8,725 nt of DNA from an uncultured Eubacteriales bacterium. Its GTDB lineage: Bacteria > Bacillota > Clostridia > Christensenellales > Pumilibacteraceae. Below the pieces are notes generated by a model. The model was given only the letters and a program-made list of their open reading frames with translations. It was not told the DNA's origin and ran no database searches. Position 1 is the first letter of the stretch, and each line of letters opens with the position of its first letter. The stretch is taken from contig USBU01000036.1 in the NCBI GenBank assembly GCA_900553005.1, forward strand, positions 1-8,725, read 5' to 3'. Below, piece by piece: positions 1 to 5,753 of this stretch. Made by a program: the position numbers and the translations under genes.

Positions 1-52
1 GAGATCTACACCTATTAAGTCGTCGGCATCGTCAGATGTGTATAAGAGACAG
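1..52 (+). other. Nextera i5-side sequencing adapter (not genomic)
   Basis: Positions 1-11 are the end of the P5 oligonucleotide (GAGATCTACAC). Positions 12-19 are an 8-base index, CTATTAAG, which I recall as Nextera S518. Positions 20-33 match the i5-side linker TCGTCGGCAGCGTC with one mismatch (T for G at 29), and 34-52 are the 19-base Tn5 mosaic end. The genome starts at 53. A GTG at 38 inside the adapter opens an artificial start for the whiA frame, adding five spurious residues (MYKRQ). Confidence 0.98.
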
Positions 53-556
53 GGCTATCATCTTGAGTTTGTTTTGTCCGCAAGAGAGCTGGCTTGCGAT
101 CTGAAAGCTTTGCTGGAGCGCTTCGGCATAAAAAACGTTAAAATAACTCAGCGTAAGGATAAATACGTCGCTTATATCAAGGAAAGCGAAGCCGTCAGCG
201 ACTGCCTTGCGCTTATGGGAGCGTCGGAGGCCGTGCTGGAGCTTAATTCGCAGTTGATTATACGTCAGTTCCGTCAGGAGACCAACAGACGCACTAACTG
301 CGAAATGGCCAATCTGTCAAAAACTGTCAACGCCTCAGTCCGGCAGATCGAGGATATAAATTTTATACGCAAAAAAGCGGGGCTCGATTCGCTGCCGGAA
401 AAGCTGCTTATTGTTGCTAAGGCGCGCCTGGATTTTCCGGACGAAAGCTTTGCCTTTCTTGCGGACAGGCTTAACCTTAGTAAAAGCACGTTAAAAAACA
501 GACTTTTAAAGATAGGCGTAATTGCCAAAGAGCTGCGCGAGAAAAAGGAGAAGTAA
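53..556 (+). CDS. whiA: WhiA, sporulation/cell-division DNA-binding regulator (5' truncated)
   Basis: This is the C-terminal 167 residues of WhiA, a DNA-binding protein that controls sporulation genes in Streptomyces and affects division and chromosome segregation in Bacillus. Full-length family members have roughly 310-330 residues, so about half is missing because the library fragment begins inside the gene. The first visible part (GYHLEF to about LELNSQLI) is the end of the LAGLIDADG-like domain. The family-typical stretch NRRTNCEMANLSKTVNASVR follows, then GLDSLPEKL and a C-terminal helix-turn-helix (ESFAFLADRLNLSKSTLKNR). The helix-turn-helix departs from the usual SKSGVNHRLRK pattern as I remember it. 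The gene ends in TAA at 554-556, directly abutting the dnaE ATG, and carries the dnaE ribosome binding site (AGGAG, 546-550) in its last codons. The true start and promoter are outside the window. Confidence 0.95.
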   Translation, partial: GYHLEFVLSARELACDLKALLERFGIKNVKITQRKDKYVAYIKESEAVSDCLALMGASEAVLELNSQLIIRQFRQETNRRTNCEMANLSKTVNASVRQIEDINFIRKKAGLDSLPEKLLIVAKARLDFPDESFAFLADRLNLSKSTLKNRLLKIGVIAKELREKKEK

Positions 557-3500
557 ATGGAAAAATTCGTACATCTGCACGTTCATACCGAATACAGTCT
601 TTTGGACGGAGCTACCCGTATTTCTAAAATTTTTCAGCGCTGCGACGAGCTTGGTATGCCGGCCATTGCAATAACCGACCACGGGAATATGTACGGCGCT
701 TTGGAATTTGTCAAGGCGGCGATAAAGCATACCGACAAGGATGCGGATCCGTACAGGTTTATAGCCGAGCGCAGGCCTTTCAAGGTTAAGCCGATTATAG
801 GCTGCGAAATTTATATGACCGACGATATGACCGTTAAGACTGCGGTCGGCGGAAAAATGCCAAAGTATAATCACCTTGTTCTGCTTGCGAAAAACATGAC
901 CGGTTATAAAAATCTGATAAAACTTGTCAGCATAGCTTATGTTGACGGGCTGTACTATAAGCCTCGGACGGATTTCAAGCATCTTAAAGAGCACGCCGAA
1001 GGGCTTGTCTGTCTTTCGGCATGTCTTGCCGGAGAATTGCCTCAGGCTCTTTTAAGAAAGGATTTCGACGCCGCGGATGCGATTGTCGAACGGTATAAAG
1101 CGCTGTTCGGAGACGATTATTATATAGAAATTCAGGACCATAATATACGCGATCAAAAGACTGTTCTGCCGTATCTTGTGGAGATCGCTCGCCGGCATAA
1201 CGTCAAGCTGGTGGCGACAAACGACGTGCATTACCTCAATAAGCGCGATGCGACGGCGCAGAAAGTGCTTCAGTGCATTTCATTTAGGACGACGATGGCT
1301 ACGGACGACGATGGCGACGCGGTCGGTCTGGCAGACGGAGGAGTAGACGACAACGGATATTTTCCCACGAAAGAATTTTATCTGAAAAGCGGAGACGAAA
1401 TGACCGCTCTTTTCCCCAATCTAAGCGACAGTATCGTTAACACGCTGGAGGTCGCGGAAAAGTGTGAGCCGTATTTCTTTTCCAAAGAGCCGCTTATGCC
1501 TGCTTACGTGCCTAATGACGGCTCTACTCCTTACGAGTTTTTGAGAAAGCTTACTTTTGACGGGCTGAGCCGTAAGTACGGCGAAATTACCGAAAAAATC
1601 CGCGAGCGAGCCGAGTATGAGCTTGGCATTGTCGAGCGCATGGGGTTTGTTGATTATTTTCTTATTGTGTGGGATTTTATCAACTGGTCGGAAACGCACG
1701 GCGTGCCCGTAGGTCCGGGAAGAGGCAGCGGCGTCGGCAGCATAGTTGCGTATGCTATCGGTATCACCAAGGTGGAACCTTTGAGATATGATTTGATTTT
1801 CGAGCGGTTTTTGAATCCTGAGCGAGTTTCTAATCCGGATTTCGATATAGATTTCTGCGTGGACGGCCGCGAGCGGACAATCGAGTACGTTATAGAAAAA
1901 TACGGAGTAAATAACGTGTCGCAGATTATTACCTTCGGTACGCTGGCGGCAAAGGCGGCGGTCAAGGACGTCGGCCGTGTTTTTAATCAGCCGTTTTCGG
2001 AGGTCGATAAGATAACCAAGCTTATGCCCAAGCTTATGGGACACAATCATATCGGACACTTGCTGGGCTTTGAAAAACCGAAAAAGCCGGACGATCCCAA
2101 TCCGTTTATTCCGGAGCTTAAGGAGATGTACGATACCGATCCCATGGTTAAGCGGATACTGGATATGGCTATGGAGATCGAGGGCATGCCCCGTCAGACG
2201 GGTATGCACGCCGCCGGCGTTATAATCTGCCGCGATCCGATTGCGGATCATATTCCTATGGCAAGATCGGGCGAGGGAATAGTAACCACTCAGTTCAATA
2301 TGATCGAGTGCGAGGAGCTTGGCTTGCTCAAAATGGATTTTTTAGGCTTGCGCACGGTTACCGATATAAATAAAGCCGTAAAGTATGTAAAACAGACGCG
2401 CGGCATTGATCTGGATTTTTACGGCAATATGGATTACGACGATCAGGGGACCTTCCGGCTTATCGGAGAAGGCGACACTCATGCTGTTTTCCAGCTTGAA
2501 TCCGAGGGCATGAAAAAGTTTATGCGCGACTTAAGGCCTAATTCTCTGGAAGAAATTATAGCGGGAATTTCACTGTATCGTCCGGGCCCGATGGATAAGA
2601 TTCCGGTTTATATAGAAAATAAGCGCAATCCCGGCGGCATTGTTTACGACCATGCGCTGCTGGAGCCTACTTTGAAGGTAACTTTCGGAATTATGGTGTA
2701 CCAGGAACAGGTCATGAGAATAGTTCAGGACATTGCCGGCTATTCGCTCGGCCGGGCCGACGAAGTGCGCCGGATGATGAGCAAGAAGAAAAAGGATAAA
2801 ATGGAAAAGGAGCGCGAGGTATTCCTTAACGGTCTGCATAACGACAGGGTGGATATCAAGGGCGCGATTGCAAACGGCGTGCCTAAGGAGGTGGCAAACA
2901 AGATTTACGACGATATGTCGACGTTCGCTTCCTATGCGTTCAACAAATCGCACGCCGCGGCTTACGCTTATCTTGCGTATCAGACGGCATACCTTAAATG
3001 CTATTATACCGTGGAATTCGTTACCGCGGTGCTTAACAACCGTATAACGTCGATAGAGGAAATATCAAATTATCTTAACTATCTTAAGGAGAGAGGCTTT
3101 AAGGTTTTTCCGCCTAACATAAACCGTTCTTTTGCGGAGTTTTCCGTCGAAGACGGCGGAGTGCGCATAGGCATGGCGGCGATTAAAAACGTAGGCATGG
3201 CCGCTATAGAAAACATTGTGGCGGAGCGCGAGCGCGGCGGAGAATTTAAGGATTTTGTGGAATTTGTCAAGCGTATGGAGGACGCCATGCTGAATAAAAA
3301 ACAGCTGGAAAGTCTTATTTACGCGGGGACGTTTGATTGCTTCGGGCTTAAACGCCGTCAGCTTATTGCCGTTTACGAGCAGATTCTCGACCGTGTGACG
3401 CGCGACCGTCAGCAATCCATGAAGGGACAGATTTCATTTTTCGATAACCTGGAAAGCGATTTCAACAAATTCGATTATCCCGATCTTGAGGAATACGATT

Positions 3501-4162
3501 TGTCGGAAAAGCTTGCCAAGGAAAAGGAGGTCGCCGGCGTTTATCTTACTGGACATCCGCTTGACCAGTATAAGGAGCACCTTAAAAAGTATACCTATAA
3601 TACCTCGATGCTCAGAGAAACTATCGACTCGGAGGATGGCTCGGACGAAGTTTCTTACGCGGTGCCGGACGATACGACGGTTACGATGGGCGGTATGCTG
3701 GTTGAGGCCGCAAAAAAGACGTCTAAAAAGACGGGCAGAGAATTCGGTATCGGCAAGCTGGAGGATTTGTACGGAACGGTGGAGCTTATGCTTGGAGGAT
3801 ATAAGCTTGGACAGTATAAAAATATTTTCGTAAAGGATAAGCTTGTTACCGTTACCGGTAAGGTCAGACACCGTGAGGACAGCGTCTCCGTTTCGGTGGA
3901 CAGGATAGAAACCTGGGAAGGCGTTAAAAAAGGCGATAATAAAAAGATTTATTTTCATCTTTCTTTCCGTGAGGCGGAGGAAGAGGTTATGGATTTACTG
4001 AACAATATTCTCTTGGCATATCCCGGTGAAGACGAGGTTTTTATTCAAAATAAGGATGATAATAAACTTTATCCGCTTCATGATATTCATACGGCAATTA
4101 ACCCAATTATGTATAACGAACTGTGCGGGCTTTTAGGAGAGGAGAACATAAAGGTCAGATAG
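557..4162 (+). CDS. dnaE: DNA polymerase III subunit alpha (DnaE)
   Basis: This is the catalytic subunit of replicative C-family DNA polymerase, 1201 residues (E. coli DnaE has 1160). The N-terminal PHP domain retains all nine metal ligands expected of an active site: H8, H10, D17, H42, E84, H106, C156, D223 and H225. The palm carries the catalytic aspartates in NPDFDIDFC (D430 and D432) and MDFLGLRT (D594). Fingers motifs include SLYRPGPMD and FNKSHAAAYAYLAYQTAYLK. A helix-hairpin-helix region lies near 858-945, followed by a likely beta-clamp-binding motif QISFF (958-962), an OB fold near 1040-1122 and a small C-terminal domain ending at 1201. There is no 3'-5' exonuclease insertion, so it is not PolC. 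An acidic, glycine-rich stretch at about 246-272 is longer than in E. coli. The start is fixed by AGGAG at 546-550, six bases before the ATG, and by direct abutment to whiA. No convincing terminator follows the TAG stop. Confidence 0.98.
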   Translation: MEKFVHLHVHTEYSLLDGATRISKIFQRCDELGMPAIAITDHGNMYGALEFVKAAIKHTDKDADPYRFIAERRPFKVKPIIGCEIYMTDDMTVKTAVGGKMPKYNHLVLLAKNMTGYKNLIKLVSIAYVDGLYYKPRTDFKHLKEHAEGLVCLSACLAGELPQALLRKDFDAADAIVERYKALFGDDYYIEIQDHNIRDQKTVLPYLVEIARRHNVKLVATNDVHYLNKRDATAQKVLQCISFRTTMATDDDGDAVGLADGGVDDNGYFPTKEFYLKSGDEMTALFPNLSDSIVNTLEVAEKCEPYFFSKEPLMPAYVPNDGSTPYEFLRKLTFDGLSRKYGEITEKIRERAEYELGIVERMGFVDYFLIVWDFINWSETHGVPVGPGRGSGVGSIVAYAIGITKVEPLRYDLIFERFLNPERVSNPDFDIDFCVDGRERTIEYVIEKYGVNNVSQIITFGTLAAKAAVKDVGRVFNQPFSEVDKITKLMPKLMGHNHIGHLLGFEKPKKPDDPNPFIPELKEMYDTDPMVKRILDMAMEIEGMPRQTGMHAAGVIICRDPIADHIPMARSGEGIVTTQFNMIECEELGLLKMDFLGLRTVTDINKAVKYVKQTRGIDLDFYGNMDYDDQGTFRLIGEGDTHAVFQLESEGMKKFMRDLRPNSLEEIIAGISLYRPGPMDKIPVYIENKRNPGGIVYDHALLEPTLKVTFGIMVYQEQVMRIVQDIAGYSLGRADEVRRMMSKKKKDKMEKEREVFLNGLHNDRVDIKGAIANGVPKEVANKIYDDMSTFASYAFNKSHAAAYAYLAYQTAYLKCYYTVEFVTAVLNNRITSIEEISNYLNYLKERGFKVFPPNINRSFAEFSVEDGGVRIGMAAIKNVGMAAIENIVAERERGGEFKDFVEFVKRMEDAMLNKKQLESLIYAGTFDCFGLKRRQLIAVYEQILDRVTRDRQQSMKGQISFFDNLESDFNKFDYPDLEEYDLSEKLAKEKEVAGVYLTGHPLDQYKEHLKKYTYNTSMLRETIDSEDGSDEVSYAVPDDTTVTMGGMLVEAAKKTSKKTGREFGIGKLEDLYGTVELMLGGYKLGQYKNIFVKDKLVTVTGKVRHREDSVSVSVDRIETWEGVKKGDNKKIYFHLSFREAEEEVMDLLNNILLAYPGEDEVFIQNKDDNKLYPLHDIHTAINPIMYNELCGLLGEENIKVR

Positions 4163-4235
4163 CGGGATTTACCGTTAGGGCGAGGCCAGCCGCTTTGGAT
4201 TTATTAAGCGTTTAAAGTAAAATCTATCGGGACGG

Positions 4236-4255
4236 CAGGGCATGATATGCTCCTG
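4236..4255 (+). repeat. Short bulged hairpin downstream of dnaE
   Basis: CAGG plus GCAT (4236-4243) pairs with ATGC (4247-4250) and CCTG (4252-4255) around a GAT loop, with T4251 bulged, giving eight pairs. It is followed by A residues rather than T, so it is not an intrinsic terminator on the + strand. It could protect the 3' end of the dnaE transcript, but that is only a guess. Confidence 0.4.
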
Positions 4256-4360
4256 AAAAAAGCGCGGGGTAAGCGCGGCAAATACTGCCCGGTAAATGCG
4301 CCGGCTTTTGAAAACAGATTTTTTACGACTGCGGAAAATTAAATTTTAATGCGATATTGA

Positions 4361-4395
4361 CCGCTTTAAAGCGGAAGCGGTGCGCCTGCGGCGCA
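4361..4395. repeat. Paired GC-rich palindromes
   Basis: CCGCTTTAAAGCGG (4361-4374) is a perfect 14-bp palindrome. Six bases later TGCGCC-TGC-GGCGCA (4381-4395) is a perfect 6-bp stem with a triloop. The second can refold, because GCGG and TGCG (4377-4384) also pair with CGCA (4398-4401) and CCGC (4405-4408) further on. The cluster resembles REP-like intergenic palindromes in style; no family is recognised and no T-run follows. Confidence 0.6.
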
Positions 4396-4410
4396 AACGC
4401 ACTGCCGCGC

Positions 4411-4453
4411 TATTGAAATAAAGTAAAAAACAGGCTAAAAAATGCCGAAAAGC
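4411..4453 (+). repeat. 43-bp intergenic repeat, copy A
   Basis: This segment begins TATTGAAATAAAGT and ends CGAAAAGC, with CAGGC in between. The same three blocks, at the same total length of 43 bp, occur at 5539-5581 in the next intergenic gap; CAGGC is displaced by one base between copies. In this copy GGC and ATGCC are separated by an A-rich spacer. It lies immediately upstream of the pfkA promoter. No protein frame runs through it. Confidence 0.55.
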
Positions 4454-4459
4454 ATTGAA

Positions 4460-4481
4460 AATCGCTTTTCTTTAATCGCTT
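4460..4481 (+). repeat. 8-bp direct repeat across the pfkA -35 region
   Basis: AATCGCTT occurs at 4460-4467 and again at 4474-4481, start to start 14 bp. The pair brackets the likely -35 hexamer and the spacer of the pfkA promoter, a position where a regulator would block or assist polymerase. It could be an operator, or a chance repeat in AT-rich DNA. Confidence 0.35.
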
Positions 4482-4494
4482 CAGATGATATAAT
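4466..4494 (+). promoter_or_regulatory. pfkA promoter, extended -10 type
   Basis: The -10 hexamer TATAAT (4489-4494) is perfect and is preceded by TGA (4486-4488), an extended -10 element. The -35 region 17 bp upstream, TTTTCT (4466-4471), is poor, which extended -10 promoters tolerate. Transcription would begin near 4501, leaving a leader of about 24 bases that has room for the ribosome binding site but not for a riboswitch. It allows pfkA to be expressed separately from dnaE. Confidence 0.75.
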
Positions 4495-4524
4495 ATTAGA
4501 AAGGTTTTTTAGAGGTATGACGGT

Positions 4525-5484
4525 ATGAAAAGAATTGCTATACTGACAAGCGGAGGAGATGCTCCCGGTATGAACGCCGCCGTGCGCGCTGCGGTAAGAT
4601 ACGGCATTTATTGCGGCATGGAGGTCGTGGGCGTGGAGCGCGGTTACGCCGGCCTGATCGAAAGTAATTTTATCGAGTTGGGACTCAGAAGCGTTTCCGA
4701 TATCATTCATCGCGGAGGAACGATACTTCGTACCGCGCGCTGTCCGGAGTTTAAAACGCCGGAGGGGCAGGCGCTTGGTATCAAAAATCTTAAAGAGCGC
4801 GGGATAGAAGGACTGATCGTTATCGGAGGCGACGGTTCCTTTATGGGCGCAAAGATTTTGTCGGAAAAGGGCTTTCCCACTATAGGGATACCCGGCACCA
4901 TAGATAACGATTTGGCTTATACGGATTATACGCTGGGCTTTGATACGGCGTGCAATACGATTCTTGACGCTATAAATAAAATACGCGACACTATGTCCTC
5001 GCACGAGCGTATCTCGATTGTAGAGGTAATGGGGCGAAACTGCGGCGATCTTGCGCTGTACGCGGGCATCGGCGGCGGCGCGGAAATAATCATAGTGCCT
5101 GAAATGAAACTCGGCATCGACGACATAGCGGAAAAGCTTAAGGAGTTTCGCGCAAGCGGCAAGCGCAGCGGCATAGTCGTGCTGGCGGAGGGCGCCGGGC
5201 ACGCGGACGAGCTTATGAAGGAGCTTAACGGCAAGACGGATCTACATATACGCTCGACGGTTCTCGGGCATATACAGCGCGGAGGCTCGCCCAGCAATCA
5301 GGACAGATATCTCGGCACATGCTTCGGCGCGCATGCCGTAAAGCTGTTGCAGCAAGGGATAGGTAATCGTATCGTAGGAATACGCGACAACAAGATATAC
5401 GATATAGATATTGTCGAAGGGCTGGCGCTTAAACGCAAATTCAATACCGAGCTTTACGAGCTTGCGTCCGTAGTCGCAAGATAA
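4525..5484 (+). CDS. pfkA: ATP-dependent 6-phosphofructokinase
   Basis: This cytoplasmic enzyme phosphorylates fructose 6-phosphate to fructose 1,6-bisphosphate, the committing step of glycolysis. It has 319 residues, a usual length for bacterial PfkA, and aligns without shift to E. coli numbering at the key sites. Visible motifs are TSGGDAPGMN (8-17), R72 in TARCPEF, GGDGS with G104, PGTIDND with catalytic D127, VEVMGR (R162) and GHIQRGGSP near 248-256. Glycine at 104 and in PGTIDND marks an ATP-using enzyme; pyrophosphate-using relatives carry Asp and Lys there. Effector-site residues R21, R25 and K213 are present, so control by ADP or phosphoenolpyruvate is plausible. AGAGGT (4511-4516) sits eight bases before the ATG. 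An ATG at 4517 is out of frame and is followed by only two codons. The gene has its own promoter and terminator. In many clostridia pyk follows pfkA; here it does not. Confidence 0.98.
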   Translation: MKRIAILTSGGDAPGMNAAVRAAVRYGIYCGMEVVGVERGYAGLIESNFIELGLRSVSDIIHRGGTILRTARCPEFKTPEGQALGIKNLKERGIEGLIVIGGDGSFMGAKILSEKGFPTIGIPGTIDNDLAYTDYTLGFDTACNTILDAINKIRDTMSSHERISIVEVMGRNCGDLALYAGIGGGAEIIIVPEMKLGIDDIAEKLKEFRASGKRSGIVVLAEGAGHADELMKELNGKTDLHIRSTVLGHIQRGGSPSNQDRYLGTCFGAHAVKLLQQGIGNRIVGIRDNKIYDIDIVEGLALKRKFNTELYELASVVAR

Positions 5485-5495
5485 AGCTATAGCGG

Positions 5496-5522
5496 GGGCA
5501 TAAATTATTTTATGCCCTTTTT
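5496..5522 (+). terminator. Intrinsic terminator after pfkA
   Basis: GGGCATAAA (5496-5504) and TTTATGCCC (5509-5517) form a perfect 9-bp stem around the loop TTAT. A run of five T (5518-5522) follows directly. It starts 11 bases after the pfkA stop and should separate pfkA from the transporter operon. Confidence 0.93.
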
Positions 5523-5538
5523 CCGAAATGCTTTGCTT

Positions 5539-5581
5539 TATTGAAATAAAGTTGAAAGGCAGGCATGCCCGATCGAAAAGC
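5539..5581 (+). repeat. 43-bp intergenic repeat, copy B
   Basis: This is the second copy of the element at 4411-4453. The first 14 bases (TATTGAAATAAAGT) and the last 8 (CGAAAAGC) are identical at the same offsets, and CAGGC is shared with a one-base shift. In this copy the left part lies in a perfect inverted repeat CTTTAT-TGAA-ATAAAG (5536-5551), and GGCATGCC (5562-5569) is a palindrome. A further TTTTCTTT block lies downstream in both gaps (4466 and 5599). The rest of the gap, 5582-5697, shows no gene or clear site. Confidence 0.55.
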
Positions 5582-5697
5582 TAAAGGCGTATAAACGATT
5601 TTCTTTTGTAGTAAAGCTAAGTTGTAAGCGCGTTTATCCGGCCGTTTGGCGCTCCTTTCAACGGGGTATGGCTTTTGAAGCTGTTTGCCGCAATCGG

Positions 5698-5727
5698 TTG
5701 ACTGATCTAATGTAACGGTAGTATAAT
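5698..5727 (+). promoter_or_regulatory. Sigma-A type promoter of the ABC transporter operon
   Basis: TTGACT (5698-5703) matches the -35 consensus at five of six bases. After an 18-bp spacer comes a perfect -10, TATAAT (5722-5727). Transcription would start near 5734, giving a leader of only about 20 bases. That is too short for a T-box or riboswitch, so any control must act at the promoter itself. The strength suggests steady expression unless a repressor binds here. Confidence 0.85.
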
Positions 5728-5753
5728 TATAAAAATTTTTTAAAGGAAAGAGA

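Larger units (their letters stand above)
4163..4524. other. 362-bp intergenic region between dnaE and pfkA
   Basis: No coding sequence can be supported here. The longest small frames lack a ribosome binding site; one of 17 codons starts at the ATG near 4292. From left to right the gap holds a bulged hairpin (4236-4255), an AT-rich inverted repeat AAAATT-A-AATTTT (4335-4347), two GC-rich palindromes (4361-4395) and one copy of a 43-bp element (4411-4453). Two small hairpins follow at 4441-4456 and 4457-4470, then an 8-bp direct repeat and the pfkA promoter. No T-run follows any strong stem on the + strand, so I see no good terminator for dnaE; the weak CCGG/CCGG stem followed by CTTTTG near 4287-4307 is the only candidate. 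Confidence 0.8.

Noticed and set aside
38..52. GTG at 38 as the start of the whiA fragment
   Set aside because: It lies in the adapter. The real gene starts upstream of the sequenced fragment.
506..994. Minus-strand open frames opposite dnaE, pfkA and the transporter genes, such as 506-994, 1421-2251 and 4435-5202
   Set aside because: They lie antisense to clearly recognised genes, have no recognisable motifs or good ribosome binding sites, and are explained by the codon composition of the true strand.
4287..4307. Possible dnaE terminator, CCGG/CCGG stem followed by CTTTTG
   Set aside because: The stem has only four continuous pairs and the T-run is short. It is too weak to call.
4413..4441. 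TTGAAA at 4413-4418 with TAAAAA 17 bp downstream as a second pfkA promoter
   Set aside because: The -10 match is poor, and the equivalent TTGAAA in the second copy of the repeat (5541-5546) has no -10 at the same spacing. The extended -10 at 4489-4494 is far better.
4517..4528. Three-codon frame ATGACGGTATGA overlapping the pfkA start
   Set aside because: The AGAGGT site is only one or two bases from this ATG but eight from the pfkA ATG, so initiation at 4525 is favoured. The mini-frame is probably chance.
5523..5697. Riboswitch or T-box upstream of the transporter operon
   Set aside because: The segment lies upstream of the -35 and would not be in the transcript. I see only short scattered inverted repeats and no known conserved core.
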